From Devosia sp. FJ2-5-3 (GTDB lineage: Bacteria; Pseudomonadota; Alphaproteobacteria; Rhizobiales; Devosiaceae), in assembly GCF_029201545.1 (NCBI RefSeq), contig NZ_CP104007.1:3630501-3694500 (forward strand): a stretch of DNA of 64,000 bases. Reading direction: 5' to 3'. Made by a program: the position numbers and the translations under genes. The notes beneath the pieces are model-generated. The model searched no databases. It saw only the letters and a program-made list of their open reading frames with translations, and was not told where the DNA came from. Of this stretch, positions 24,291 to 33,188 are shown in pieces. Numbering within the stretch: position 1 is the first letter of the stretch; each line of letters begins with the position of its first letter.

Positions 24291-25874
24291 TTAAAACTTC
24301 AGGGCCTTGGCCTGTTTGACGCCATCGAGGGCGGCGATCTGGCCGAGCTGTTCTTCGGTCAGGGTGCCATCGATGGAAACGAGCGCGATAGCATCGCCAC
24401 CGACCTCGGCACGGCCCAGGTTGAAGTTGGCGATGTTGATGCCCAGCGTGCCGAGCAGCGTGCCGAGGCGACCGATATGACCGGGCTTGTCGGCATTGGT
24501 GACATAGAGCATGGACGGCGTGAGCTCGGCTTCCATGTTGATGTCCTTGACCTGGATGATCCGCGGCTTGCCATTGACGAAGAGCGTCCCGGCCAGCGCC
24601 CGGGTCTGCCGCTCGGTGGTCACGGTCAGGCGGATATAGCCCTCATAGGCGCCCTGCTGGTCGCGGGTGGTGGTCTCCACCACAATGCCACGATCCTTGG
24701 CGATCTGGGGGGCGGAGACCATGTTCACCTCGCCCATCGAGGGCTTGAGGACGCCATTGATGGCGGCGGCGACCATGGGGCGGATATTGAGGCCTGCCGG
24801 GGTGCCTTCGAACTCGATCTTGATGCCCGAGATCGAGGTCTCGGTCAGCTGGCCGGCAAAGGAGCCGATGGCTTCGGCAAGCTTGACCCAGGGGGTGATG
24901 ATCGGCGCTTCTTCGGCCGAAATCGACGGGAAGTTCAACGCGTTAGTGATCTCGCCGGTCATCAGATAGGCCGAGATCTGCTCGGCGACCTGGAGCGCCA
25001 CATTCTCCTGGGCTTCGGTGGTCGAAGCGCCGAGGTGGGGGGTGCAGATGACGTTGGGGAGTTCGAACAGCGGGTTGTTCTCGGCCGGCTCGACGAGGAA
25101 GACGTCGAGGGCGGCGCCGGCCACATGACCGGACTTAAGTGCTTGATAAAGCGCGTCTTCGTCGATCAGGCCACCGCGGGCGCAGTTGATGATCCGGACG
25201 CCTTTTTTGGTCTTGGCGAGGGTTTCGGCGTTGAGGATGTTGCGGGTGGCGTCGATCAGCGGAGTGTGGAGAGTAATAAAGTCGGCGCGCGCAAGAAGAT
25301 CGTCGAGCTCGACCTTCTCGATGCCAAGCGTCTGGGCACGTTCTGGAGTGAGGAACGGGTCGAATGCAATAACTTTCATACGCAGACCAATAGCGCGATC
25401 CGCGACAATCGAGCCAATATTGCCGGCACCGATCAAACCAAGCGTTTTATTGGTAACCTCGACGCCCATGAAGCGGTTCTTCTCCCACTTGCTGGCGCGA
25501 GTGGAGGCGTCTGCTTCGGGGAGCTGGCGCGCCAGGGCCATCATCATGGCAATGGCATGCTCGGCAGTCGTGATCGAGTTACCGAAGGGTGTATTCATCA
25601 CAATGATGCCCTTCTTGGTCGCAGCCGGAATATCGACATTGTCGACACCAATACCGGCGCGCCCGACGACCTTCAGATTAGTCGCAGCTGCAATGATCTT
25701 CTCGGTGACCTTTGTCGCCGAGCGAATGGCGAGACCATCATACTGACCAATGACTTCGAGAAGCTTCTCTTTGTCTTTGCCCAGATCGGGAAGATAGTCG
25801 ACCTCGACGCCGTTATCCTTGAATATCTGGACGGCAGTTGGGCTCAGTTTGTCCGAAACGAGAACTTTTGGCAT
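24291..25874 (-). CDS. serA: D-3-phosphoglycerate dehydrogenase
   Basis: 527 residues, the long type. It has a catalytic/NAD-binding core (VVGRAGIGVDNVDIPAATKK, Rossmann motif GLIGAGNIGSIVADRA, and the catalytic His in CTPHLGAST). An intervening regulatory domain and a C-terminal ACT domain (VTNADKPGHIGRLGTLLG) follow, where serine usually binds for feedback inhibition. It starts L-serine synthesis by oxidising 3-phosphoglycerate. serC, the next enzyme, lies upstream on the same strand, separated by 265 bases that contain palindromic repeats, so the two may or may not form one operon. Confidence 0.96.
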   Translation of the reverse strand: MPKVLVSDKLSPTAVQIFKDNGVEVDYLPDLGKDKEKLLEVIGQYDGLAIRSATKVTEKIIAAATNLKVVGRAGIGVDNVDIPAATKKGIIVMNTPFGNSITTAEHAIAMMMALARQLPEADASTRASKWEKNRFMGVEVTNKTLGLIGAGNIGSIVADRAIGLRMKVIAFDPFLTPERAQTLGIEKVELDDLLARADFITLHTPLIDATRNILNAETLAKTKKGVRIINCARGGLIDEDALYQALKSGHVAGAALDVFLVEPAENNPLFELPNVICTPHLGASTTEAQENVALQVAEQISAYLMTGEITNALNFPSISAEEAPIITPWVKLAEAIGSFAGQLTETSISGIKIEFEGTPAGLNIRPMVAAAINGVLKPSMGEVNMVSAPQIAKDRGIVVETTTRDQQGAYEGYIRLTVTTERQTRALAGTLFVNGKPRIIQVKDINMEAELTPSMLYVTNADKPGHIGRLGTLLGTLGINIANFNLGRAEVGGDAIALVSIDGTLTEEQLGQIAALDGVKQAKALKF

Positions 25875-25982
25875 GGGTGAAAGCCTTTTTGGGTGTCACG
25901 CCAGGCGTGACCGCAGAAGGGAATTGGTTAGCAGAACGTTAGCGTTGACGGCGCCGAGATGAGAATTCGGTGGTCAGAAAGA

Positions 25983-26128
25983 CCCCCACCTGGCCTCCCC
26001 CTGTAGGAGGGGAAGACCCCCACCTGACCTCCCCCTAAGAAGGGGGAGGGATGGCTCCGAGTTGGTGGCAACATCTGGCCACTTGCTCGATCAGCCCCTC
26101 CCCCTATCAGGGGGAGGATGGGTGGGGG
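25983..26128. repeat. Palindromic CCTCCCCCT element between serC and serA (one and a half copies)
   Basis: A half element (ACCCCCACCTGGCCTCCCCC to about 26013) is followed by a complete one (26017-26128). The latter has outer arms CCCCCACC and GGTGGGGG and inner hairpins CCTCCCCCT/AGGGGGAGG and CCTCCCCCT/AGGGGGAGG. It belongs to the same family as the elements in thiBPQ and near 60.5 kb. Confidence 0.75.
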
Positions 26129-26139
26129 TATTTCAGGCC

Positions 26140-27321
26140 TCAGGCAGCAAGCTTGAGGGCGGCCTTTTCTTCGGCGAAGGCCCAGTCGAGCCATGGGGTC
26201 AGCGCGGCGAGGTCAGAGGCCTCGATGGTCGAGCCGGCCCAGATGCGCAGGCCCGCGGGGGCATCCTTATAGGAGCCGAAATCATAGCCGACGCCGAGCT
26301 TGTCGAGACGGGCCACGATGGCCTTGGCAAAGGCGGCCTGGCCATCGGCGTCGAGCGCGGTGATGGCGGGGTCGACGATGGAAAGGCAGACCGAGGTGTT
26401 CGAGCGGGTTGCCGGATCCTTGGCGAGGAAATCGACCCAGTCGGTCTTGGCGACCCAGTCGGCCAGAACCTTGAAATTGGCGTCGGCGCGAGCCTGCATG
26501 GCCGCGAGACCGCCGACTTCCTTGCCCCAGTTCATGGCGTCAATGGCGTCTTCGATGCAGAGCATCGAGACGGTGTTGATCGTCTCGGCCTTGAAGATGC
26601 CTTCGATGAGCTTGCCGCCCTTGGTCATGCGGAAAATCTTGGGCAGTGGACGGTCGGGCTTGAAGGTCTCGAGGCGTTCGACAGCGCGCGGCGAGAGAAT
26701 GAGAATGCCGTGGGCAGCTTCACCGCCGAGAGCCTTCTGCCAGGAGAAGGTGACAACGTCGAGTTTTGCAAAATCGAGCTTCTGGGCGAAGGCAGCCGAG
26801 GTGGCGTCGCAGATGGTCAGACCTGCGCGGTCGGCCGGAATCCAGTCGGCATTGGGAACGCGGACGCCCGAAGTGGTGCCGTTCCAGGTGAAGACCACGT
26901 CGCGGTTGAAATCGACCTGGGCGAGATCGGGCAGATCGCCATAGGCGGCTTGGATGACGCGGACGTCGTCGAGCTTCAATTGCTTCTGAACGTCGGTGAC
27001 CCAGCCGGCACCGAAGGATTCCCAGGCCAGCATGTCGACGCCCCGAGCGCCCAGAGCGCTCCAGAGGAACATCTCCACAGCGCCGGTATCGGAAGCGGGG
27101 ACGATGCCGATGCGGTAATCGGCGGGAACTTCGAGGAGTTCGCGGGTCAGGTCGATGGCCTGCTGGATGCGGGCCTTGGCGGGCTTGGCGCGGTGCGAGC
27201 GACCGGTGAGGGCATTAGCGAGCGCTTCAACCGTCCAGCCTGGACGCTTGGCACATGGGCCCGACGAAAAATTGGGGTTTGCCGGTTTAACCGTCGGCGC
27301 GGCAAAAGGCGTATCAGCCAT
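26140..27321 (-). CDS. serC: Phosphoserine aminotransferase
   Basis: 393 residues, a class V aminotransferase of the alphaproteobacterial SerC type. The N-terminal [15 protein letters not shown] is diagnostic. The PLP-lysine lies in [17 protein letters not shown], and [13 protein letters not shown] and ICDATSAAF bind cofactor. It converts 3-phosphohydroxypyruvate and glutamate into phosphoserine and 2-oxoglutarate, the step after SerA. A structured leader precedes it. Confidence 0.96.
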   Translation of the reverse strand: MADTPFAAPTVKPANPNFSSGPCAKRPGWTVEALANALTGRSHRAKPAKARIQQAIDLTRELLEVPADYRIGIVPASDTGAVEMFLWSALGARGVDMLAWESFGAGWVTDVQKQLKLDDVRVIQAAYGDLPDLAQVDFNRDVVFTWNGTTSGVRVPNADWIPADRAGLTICDATSAAFAQKLDFAKLDVVTFSWQKALGGEAAHGILILSPRAVERLETFKPDRPLPKIFRMTKGGKLIEGIFKAETINTVSMLCIEDAIDAMNWGKEVGGLAAMQARADANFKVLADWVAKTDWVDFLAKDPATRSNTSVCLSIVDPAITALDADGQAAFAKAIVARLDKLGVGYDFGSYKDAPAGLRIWAGSTIEASDLAALTPWLDWAFAEEKAALKLAA

Positions 27322-27330
27322 ATTCAGCGA

Positions 27331-27395
27331 CCCTCCCAGGTCTATGCGCCTCTCGTTAGGGAGAGGTGTCCTGAGGCCGCAGATACTCCCTCGGC
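27331..27395 (-). ncRNA. Candidate serC leader RNA
   Basis: Just upstream of serC, on its coding strand, a perfect 6-bp hairpin CCTCTC/GAGAGG (27349-27354 with 27361-27366) is nested in an outer CAGG/CCTG pairing (27337-27340 with 27370-27373). A conserved serC leader motif is known in alphaproteobacteria at exactly this position. I place this here by position and structure; I could not run a covariance model. Confidence 0.45.
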
Positions 27396-27466
27396 GGGGG
27401 AAGCGTCAATGAGTCTTTTGCCGTCCGCGAAAAGTTTCCTGACCTCGCGCCCTGCCGGTAGCCGTT

Positions 27467-28156
27467 TCAGTCCCCGGCGGAGATCGCTTCGGCCTCGAGC
27501 GGCTCGGGGCGGTCCGGCGCCGAAACCGCGGCGCGGCCGAGGTCGGTGAGGGCATAGATGCCGCGGCTTTCGCGGAGGAACCAGCCATAGACATTGCTGC
27601 GCAAGATCGTGGGAGCACGCTCGACGATTGATTTGAGTTGCTTGGGGCTTTGCGGGCCCGCCAGCAGGGCCGTGGCGCAGAGGATGCAATCCTGGCGGTA
27701 GGCGGTCATGATCGGCTTGCCGCGTCCGCCGCCAATCTGGGGATCGCCTTTTCGGCGCTTGTGTTCGTCGAGGAGGCGCGAGCGGCGCTTGCCATCCTTT
27801 CGCGGCGTTGGGGCAAAGGGCGCAAGGATCATTTCCACCTGGCCGGTGGCGGACACGGTAAGCAAGCCAAAGCCAAGACGGCGACAGAGATTGCGGAAAC
27901 GCGCATCATGCTCGCGGCCCCTGCCCGTTTTCGCGGCGCGAGCGGCCAGCCAGACTTCGTCTGAGAATGCCGCGCGCTTGACCCCTTGCATGACCAGTTC
28001 GAGATTGAAGGAGAGCTTCATCTCGCAGACGATGACAATTGGTGGATCGCCATCCTTCACACCGACGAGATCACAATCATTGATCTCGCCTTTGACGGCA
28101 TAGCCCGCGCCCTCCATGAAGGCCTTAAGGGGAAGATAGAGGTCGGTCTCCGCCAT
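27467..28156 (-). CDS. DUF2161 protein, putative PD-(D/E)XK nuclease fold
   Basis: 229 residues. The N-terminal half (LYLPLKAFMEGAGYAVKGEI, then CDLVG and VIVCEMKLSFNLEL) has the order of acidic residues and the E-x-K motif of the PD-(D/E)XK phosphodiesterase fold, the known assignment of DUF2161. The C-terminal half looks like a winged-helix domain (LLAGPQSPKQLKSIVERAPT, YALTDLGRAAV). The cellular role is unknown; it stands alone with no methylase or helicase nearby, so a restriction system is not indicated. Confidence 0.75.
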   Translation of the reverse strand: MAETDLYLPLKAFMEGAGYAVKGEINDCDLVGVKDGDPPIVIVCEMKLSFNLELVMQGVKRAAFSDEVWLAARAAKTGRGREHDARFRNLCRRLGFGLLTVSATGQVEMILAPFAPTPRKDGKRRSRLLDEHKRRKGDPQIGGGRGKPIMTAYRQDCILCATALLAGPQSPKQLKSIVERAPTILRSNVYGWFLRESRGIYALTDLGRAAVSAPDRPEPLEAEAISAGD

Positions 28157-28227
28157 TGCTCTCGTTCAGTCCGGATGCACTCCAGCCTGATGTAGCTGAG
28201 TCTTGACCGCAATGCGCGGGCGGCGCC

Positions 28228-29040
28228 TCACTCCCCGGCTGGCCTGGTGATCCAGGCCGCCTCACCGCGCCTGCGCCAGAGGACGAACTCGGCAACCAGG
28301 AACGCCACAAGGCACGCGATCACCGTGCCGATGACCTCCGGGTAGCGGCCAGCAAAGCCATCGGCCGCGGTGTGCTTGATCAGAATGCCGGTGAAGGCCC
28401 AGAGGAGCACGACACCATAGGCAAAGTCGCGATTGGCCAGCATCACCAGCGTGCCGATAAGCGCGGCGACGGCGATGATGATGACCGCCCAGATCTGGAT
28501 GGGAATGCCGAAGCCATCCCAGCCGATGCTGACCAGCCAGACGGTGATATTGGCGACCGTGGCGACGGTGATCCACCCGAAATAGACGCTGAAGGGCACG
28601 CGCACGAGCCATTGCTCGCGGCTCGTCAGCTGGGAATCGCGCAAGGTTACGACGATGGTTGCGAGCAGAACCAGGATGGTGGCGATGAGCAGGGTCGAGA
28701 GCAGGATCTGGTCATAATGCCAGGCGAAGACCCAGGCGGTGTTCGCCAGAGACGAGACCGAAAACAGGACCGCCACCTTGCGCAGCAGCTTTCCGTTGGC
28801 GACGCCGTCCTTGTGGAAGAGCCCCCATTGATAAAGGAGGTGGATGGCGAGGAGCAAATAGATCAGCCCCCAGATGGAAAAGGTTATTCCCGCGGGGGCG
28901 AAGAGGTTTTCGTAGGCGTCGGATATTTCCCCCGTCTGGCGGCCGTTCAGCGGCAGCGCATTTGCCAGATAATTGGTGACGACCATGACGAGATAGGTCA
29001 GCGTGGCGAATATCTTGACCGGCAGATCGGCTGTTCTCAT
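28228..29040 (-). CDS. Eight-helix membrane protein, possibly TspO/MBR-related
   Basis: 270 residues with eight predicted membrane helices, among them FSIWGLIYLLLAIHLLYQWG, SLANTAWVFAWHY, and VYFGWITVATVANITVWL. The repeated Trp in WG, WVFAW and FGW positions resembles tryptophan-rich sensory (TspO-related) proteins, but at 270 residues it is longer than TspO (about 160). A frame open upstream to 29211 was not used because it lacks protein character. The function is unknown. It is divergent from bioM. Confidence 0.65.
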   Translation of the reverse strand: MRTADLPVKIFATLTYLVMVVTNYLANALPLNGRQTGEISDAYENLFAPAGITFSIWGLIYLLLAIHLLYQWGLFHKDGVANGKLLRKVAVLFSVSSLANTAWVFAWHYDQILLSTLLIATILVLLATIVVTLRDSQLTSREQWLVRVPFSVYFGWITVATVANITVWLVSIGWDGFGIPIQIWAVIIIAVAALIGTLVMLANRDFAYGVVLLWAFTGILIKHTAADGFAGRYPEVIGTVIACLVAFLVAEFVLWRRRGEAAWITRPAGE

Positions 29041-29240
29041 GGCGGACGCTCCATTGGGGATCAGGGCTGAACTCCAGACGGGCCGGCATGGTTCACCCGG
29101 GCCCCCGACTATTTCGGTGCGTGATGAACAAATGCGCAATAGCAGAGCATGCCGAGCGGGGATTTTACGAAGGGCCGGCCAAGCCTTGACGTTTGCGCGC
29201 GGGCAAAGCACATCGGGCGCGCAATAGCTGGAAGGCGATT

Positions 29241-29918
29241 TTGGACATTCTCTTTGACCGGGCCCAGGCCAGTTTCGGGCAGCACGTGGCCCTCAAACCC
29301 CTGTCCCTGCGGCTGACCGAGCGGCGGATCGGCGTCATCGGGCTCAACGGCTCGGGTAAGAGCAGCTTTGCGCGGCTGATCAACGGGCTCTTGCTGCCAA
29401 GCGCCGGCCGGGTCGTGACCAATGGCCATGACACCGCAAAGGATGGCGCGCGGGCCCGCGCCGCTGTCGGCTTCATCTTCCAGAACCCCGCCAACCAGAT
29501 CGTGCTGCCCCTCGTCCGGGAAGACATCGCCTTGGGCCTGCAGGTGCGGGGCCTTGCCAAGGCGGAAGTCGATCATGCGGTGATGAAAGCATTGGAGCGG
29601 GTCGGCATCGCTCATCTGCTGGACCGGCGAGCGCATGAGCTTTCGGGCGGGGAGGTGCAATTGGCAGCGCTTGCGGCCGTGCTCGCAACCCGGCCCGATA
29701 TCGTGATCATGGACGAGCCGACCAACCAGCTCGATTTGCGCAACCGCAATCTCGTGGAGCGGACGATCGGCACGCTCGATGAAAATGTCATCGTCGTGAC
29801 CCATGATCTGGGGCTGATTGCGGATTTTTCGCGTGTGCTGCTCTTTCACGAGGGCGTGCTGGTGCAGGACGGGCCCGCCGCGGAAACCATCGCGCATTAT
29901 CGCAAGCTTGTGGCGTGA
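29241..29918 (+). CDS. bioM: Biotin transporter ATPase BioM
   Basis: 225 residues, an energy-coupling-factor type ABC ATPase. Walker A is GLNGSGKSSFARLINGL, Q-loop FIFQNPANQIVLPLVREDIA, signature ELSGGEVQLAALAAVL, Walker B VIMDEPTNQLDL. Together with BioN and BioY it forms the BioMNY biotin importer. The start is taken as the TTG at 29241, behind a GGAAGG site; the frame is open 16 codons further upstream without a ribosome site. It overlaps bioN by four bases (GTGA). No BioR operator (TTATMKATAA) was found upstream. Confidence 0.9.
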   Translation: MDILFDRAQASFGQHVALKPLSLRLTERRIGVIGLNGSGKSSFARLINGLLLPSAGRVVTNGHDTAKDGARARAAVGFIFQNPANQIVLPLVREDIALGLQVRGLAKAEVDHAVMKALERVGIAHLLDRRAHELSGGEVQLAALAAVLATRPDIVIMDEPTNQLDLRNRNLVERTIGTLDENVIVVTHDLGLIADFSRVLLFHEGVLVQDGPAAETIAHYRKLVA

Positions 29919-30532
29919 TCATTCCGGCCGCAGAGGGCACCGGCCCCATTCATCGGATTCCAACCGAAGCAAAGCTGTTCGCCCTGTTTGGGCTGAGCGT
30001 GACGTTGTTCGTGCTCAATTCCGCCACCGCCCTCGCCTTGTGGGCCATTGCGATCGGTGTGGTGACGCTGGTGTGGTGCCGCCCGGCGCTGTTGCAGTGG
30101 CTCAAGGCGTGGCCGCTGCTGTTGACCATTGCCGTGGTGGGAGCATGGGCCGGTTTTATCCGCGGGCCGGAGGCGGCGCTCATCACCATACTCAGGCTGG
30201 GGACGCTGAGCCTTTTCGCTGCGATCATCACCGCCACGACAACAATCGGGCAATTTATCGACATCATCACCCGCCTCGTGACGCCGCTGGAAAAGCTGGG
30301 CATCGCCAATGCACGGGATATCGGCCTCGCCATCGGGCTGGTCATCCGCTTCGTGCCCGAGGTGCAGGCGCGCTATCGCAGCGTGGTCGAGGCGCATCGC
30401 GCGCGGGGGCTGAAGCTGCGGCCCGCGACCATCATCGTCCCGACCATCATCGGCACCATGCTCAGCGCCGACGAGATCGCCAACGCCATCGACGCCCGCA
30501 CTATTCGCGGCAGACCCGAAAAGCCCAATTAA
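29915..30532 (+). CDS. bioN: Biotin transporter transmembrane component BioN
   Basis: 205 residues, an ECF T-component (CbiQ family). Five or so membrane helices occupy residues 20-115 (LFALFGLSVTLFVLNSATAL, WPLLLTIAVVGAWAGFIRG), followed by the cytoplasmic coupling part with RYRSVVEAHRARGLKLRPAT, which includes the A-R-G type motif that contacts the ATPase, and DEIANAIDARTIRGR. It starts at a GTG overlapping the bioM stop. bioY follows after 13 bases. Confidence 0.9.
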   Translation: MIIPAAEGTGPIHRIPTEAKLFALFGLSVTLFVLNSATALALWAIAIGVVTLVWCRPALLQWLKAWPLLLTIAVVGAWAGFIRGPEAALITILRLGTLSLFAAIITATTTIGQFIDIITRLVTPLEKLGIANARDIGLAIGLVIRFVPEVQARYRSVVEAHRARGLKLRPATIIVPTIIGTMLSADEIANAIDARTIRGRPEKPN

Positions 30533-30545
30533 AGGTTCAAAACCA

Positions 30546-31106
30546 ATGTCTACACGGTCCCTGGTCCTGATCGCCCTGTTCACGGCAATCATCGTCGTGC
30601 TCGGGCTCATCCCGCCGATCATGGTGGGCTTTTTCCCGGTCCCCATCCAGGCGCAGAACCTTGGGGTGATGCTCGCCGGCGTGGTTCTGGGGGCACGCGG
30701 CGGCGCCTTTTCGGTGCTGCTGCTGCTGGTGCTGGTAGCCATCGGCCTGCCCGTGCTGTCCGGCGGACGGGGCGGGCTTGCGGTGTTCATGAGCCCAACG
30801 GCGGGCTATCTGGTGGGCTTTCTGCCGGCGGCATTCGTCACGGGCTGGCTGTCGAGCAAGGCCGCCAAGGCAATGGCGGGCGGCGGCAAGCTCTTTGCCG
30901 GGTTCTTCCTCGCGGCGGCAATCGGCGTCGTCATCGACCATGCCTTCGGCATTGCCTGGCTCGCCTTCGCCGCCGGCCTCTCGCTGTTCGACGCGGTCAT
31001 CGGCAATCTGATCTTCGTGCCGGGCGATTTGATCAAGGCCGCCATCGCCGCCTATGTCGGCCTGCTGCTGAGCACCAATCTGGGCGCCAGGGGCCGGCTC
31101 GACTGA
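30546..31106 (+). CDS. bioY: Biotin-binding S component BioY
   Basis: 186 residues with six membrane helices. It is the biotin-capturing subunit of the ECF importer and can also work alone at lower rate. Family features are PVPIQAQNLGVMLAGVVLGA, RGGLAVFMSPTAGYLVGFLP, and FVPGDLIKAAIAAYVG. It ends the bioMNY operon, and the convergent alcohol dehydrogenase gene begins 20 bases on. Confidence 0.93.
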   Translation: MSTRSLVLIALFTAIIVVLGLIPPIMVGFFPVPIQAQNLGVMLAGVVLGARGGAFSVLLLLVLVAIGLPVLSGGRGGLAVFMSPTAGYLVGFLPAAFVTGWLSSKAAKAMAGGGKLFAGFFLAAAIGVVIDHAFGIAWLAFAAGLSLFDAVIGNLIFVPGDLIKAAIAAYVGLLLSTNLGARGRLD

Positions 31107-31126
31107 GGCTGGCGCGTGGGAAGAGC

Positions 31127-32263
31127 TCAGGCCATGGCTGCCCGATAGATCGCAAGGACATCCTCGACCGACATCGGGCGGGGATTGTTGTCCATCAGCC
31201 GGCGGATGGCATGGGCTTCGCTGGCCCAGATCGGCAATTCGTCGGCGGGCGCACCATGGGCGGCAAGGCTGGTCTCCACCCCGAGGCGACGACAGAATGC
31301 GAGGCTTTCGGAGCGCAGCGCGTCGGCGTCGCTGCCGCGAAACTGGAGGAAATCGCAGATCGCGCGGGTCTTTTCTGGCACGACCGGGGCATTGAAAGCC
31401 AGGACATGCGGAAAGATGATGGCATTGGCCAGACCGTGCGGCAGCTTGAGCCGCGTGCCCAGCGGATAGGCCAGCGCATGCCCGCCAGCCGTATTGACGG
31501 GCCCGAGGCAGATGCCGCCGTAGTAGGAGGCCAGCATCATGCCGGTGCGGGCCTCGATGTCCTGTCCGTTTTCGACGGCGCGCGCGAGATAGCGCCCGAC
31601 GAGGTCGATGCCCATGCGGGCATAGCCATCGATCAGGGGATGGGCCTTGAGATTGGTGAAGGCCTCGACGCAATGGGCGAGCGCATCGATGCCGGTCGCG
31701 GCGGTGACCGCAGCGGGCACGCTATAGGTCAGTTCGGGATCGAGCACGGCGATGTCGGCCAGCATGTGCCGGCTTTCGATCGCCATCTTGGCGAGGGTTT
31801 CAGGATTGGCGACGAGGGCGCGCGTGCCCGCTTCCGAGCCGGTGCCCGAGGTGGTGGGCACCTGCGCCAGGGCGCTGCGGCGGCCAAGGATCTTGTCGAC
31901 GCCGACCACATCGAGAATGGACTGGTCGCTGTCCCACAGCGCGGCCACGAGCTTGGCGACATCCATCACCGAGCCGCCACCGAGCCCGATCACCAGATCC
32001 GGCTTGAAGGCGCGCGCGGCGGCCAGCGCGGCCTCGACCGCCGGCAGATCCGGCTCGGGGGGGATGTCGATGAAGGTTTCGACCACGCCCTTGAGGCCGA
32101 TGCGCTCGACAAAGCCCATGGTCGGGACCATGGCGAGAACGAAGATCCGCTCATAGGCGCCGGCCCATTCGCCGAGCCGGCCAATGGCGCCGCCACCGAT
32201 TTCGAGCCGCTGCGGCTGCACGAGGGTGATCGGGCGCGCCATGGAGAGAATGGCTTCAGACAT
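31127..32263 (-). CDS. Iron-containing alcohol dehydrogenase
   Basis: 378 residues, a group III NAD(P)-dependent dehydrogenase. The nucleotide motif GLGGGSVMDVAK, the TTSGTGSEAGTRA segment and the metal ligands in ATGIDALAHCVE, GGHALAYP and LPHGLANAI are intact. It should reduce an aldehyde or keto acid, or oxidise the matching alcohol; maleylacetate reductases and 4-hydroxybutyrate dehydrogenases belong here too, so the substrate is open. It is the last gene of the leftward arm of the catabolic cluster, and its start overlaps the DapA-like gene by eight bases, which implies translational coupling. Confidence 0.9.
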   Translation of the reverse strand: MSEAILSMARPITLVQPQRLEIGGGAIGRLGEWAGAYERIFVLAMVPTMGFVERIGLKGVVETFIDIPPEPDLPAVEAALAAARAFKPDLVIGLGGGSVMDVAKLVAALWDSDQSILDVVGVDKILGRRSALAQVPTTSGTGSEAGTRALVANPETLAKMAIESRHMLADIAVLDPELTYSVPAAVTAATGIDALAHCVEAFTNLKAHPLIDGYARMGIDLVGRYLARAVENGQDIEARTGMMLASYYGGICLGPVNTAGGHALAYPLGTRLKLPHGLANAIIFPHVLAFNAPVVPEKTRAICDFLQFRGSDADALRSESLAFCRRLGVETSLAAHGAPADELPIWASEAHAIRRLMDNNPRPMSVEDVLAIYRAAMA

Positions 32264-33188
32264 TTTCCTGGGCCTCCAGTTCGGCCATTCGGGCCCAGAC
32301 GGTCTCGGCCTCAGCCGCGCTCAGCTCGACCAGGGGCGGGCAGACCCGCAACCAGCCATCATTGCCGCGCCGCCGCGCCAGCATGGCCTTGACGGTGGGG
32401 AGCTGGACATAGGCGTTGGAGAGGTCGCGCCAGGCATTGATCCGCGCCTGGGCCGCCTCGACCGCTTCGCTCCTCGCCGGGTCGAACCAATTGTCGAACA
32501 CGACGCGCAGATGCTTGCCGATGAGATTGGAGCTCGAGGTGATGCACCCAGCCCCGCCGGCCCGCAGCAGCGGCAGCATGAAGGGGTCGGCCCCGGCCAG
32601 CACGGAGAAATCCTTAAAGGCTGCGGCGTAAGCTTGCATGCTCTCGAGCTTGCCCGAGCTGTCCTTGATGCCGACAAAGACGCCGGGAAACGCCTCGCGC
32701 AGCCGGCCAACCAGTTCAATCGACAGGCCAACCTGGGCGATGGGCGGGATGTGGTAGAGAATGATGCGGAGGTCGTCGCTGCCGACCCGTTCTACCAATT
32801 GGGCATAGAAGCGGAACAGGCCTTCGTCGCTGACGCCCTTGTAGTAGAAGGGCGGCAGCACGACGCAGGCTTTCACCCCGGCATCGATTGCGTGTTTTAC
32901 GAGGGTCACGCTGTCGGCGATGTTGGTCTGGGAGGTACCCGGCAGAAGCTGCTGCGGATCGAGCCCGGCGGAGATGACCCGCTCGAGCAATTGCTGGCGC
33001 TGGTTAAGGCTGAAGGAATTGGCCTCGCCCGTCGTGCCCAGCAGCGCCACACCGTGGCAGCCCTCCGCAATGAGCGCCTTGCAGTGGGCGGCAAAGCTTG
33101 CATGGTCGGGCGAACCATCTTCCAGAATAGGCGTGGCGGCGGCGCTGAACACGCCCGAGACGGGGAATGCGGTGGCGGGATTGGTCAT
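32256..33188 (-). CDS. DapA-family aldolase/lyase
   Basis: 310 residues, a TIM-barrel class I lyase of the dihydrodipicolinate synthase/N-acetylneuraminate lyase family. The Schiff-base lysine lies in [13 protein letters not shown], the tyrosine in [15 protein letters not shown], and the pyruvate-binding [17 protein letters not shown] corresponds to the GTTGE motif. As a true DapA would be expected near lysine genes, and this one is coupled to PdxA2 and Fe-ADH genes, it more likely splits or forms a 2-keto-3-deoxy sugar acid or a similar keto acid. The exact substrate is unknown. It overlaps pdxA2 by four bases (ATGA). Confidence 0.88.
   Translation of the reverse strand: MTNPATAFPVSGVFSAAATPILEDGSPDHASFAAHCKALIAEGCHGVALLGTTGEANSFSLNQRQQLLERVISAGLDPQQLLPGTSQTNIADSVTLVKHAIDAGVKACVVLPPFYYKGVSDEGLFRFYAQLVERVGSDDLRIILYHIPPIAQVGLSIELVGRLREAFPGVFVGIKDSSGKLESMQAYAAAFKDFSVLAGADPFMLPLLRAGGAGCITSSSNLIGKHLRVVFDNWFDPARSEAVEAAQARINAWRDLSNAYVQLPTVKAMLARRRGNDGWLRVCPPLVELSAAEAETVWARMAELEAQENV

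Noticed and set aside
24477..25880. A 467-codon plus-strand frame antisense to serA
   Set aside because: The composition is typical of the complementary frame of a GC-rich gene (Gly/His/Asp-rich), and serA is certain.
26062..27549. A 495-codon plus-strand frame antisense to serC
   Set aside because: A shadow frame; it begins inside the palindromic repeat and shows no protein features.
27467..28156. Part of a restriction-modification system
   Set aside because: The nuclease-like fold alone is not enough; there is no methylase, specificity subunit or helicase in the surrounding 10 kb.
29041..29240. BioR operator upstream of bioMNY
   Set aside because: No TTATMKATAA-like palindrome is present in the intergenic region.
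32256..33188. Dihydrodipicolinate synthase of lysine synthesis (dapA)
   Set aside because: The context is a catabolic operon and no other lysine gene is nearby; the catalytic residues are shared by the entire lyase family.
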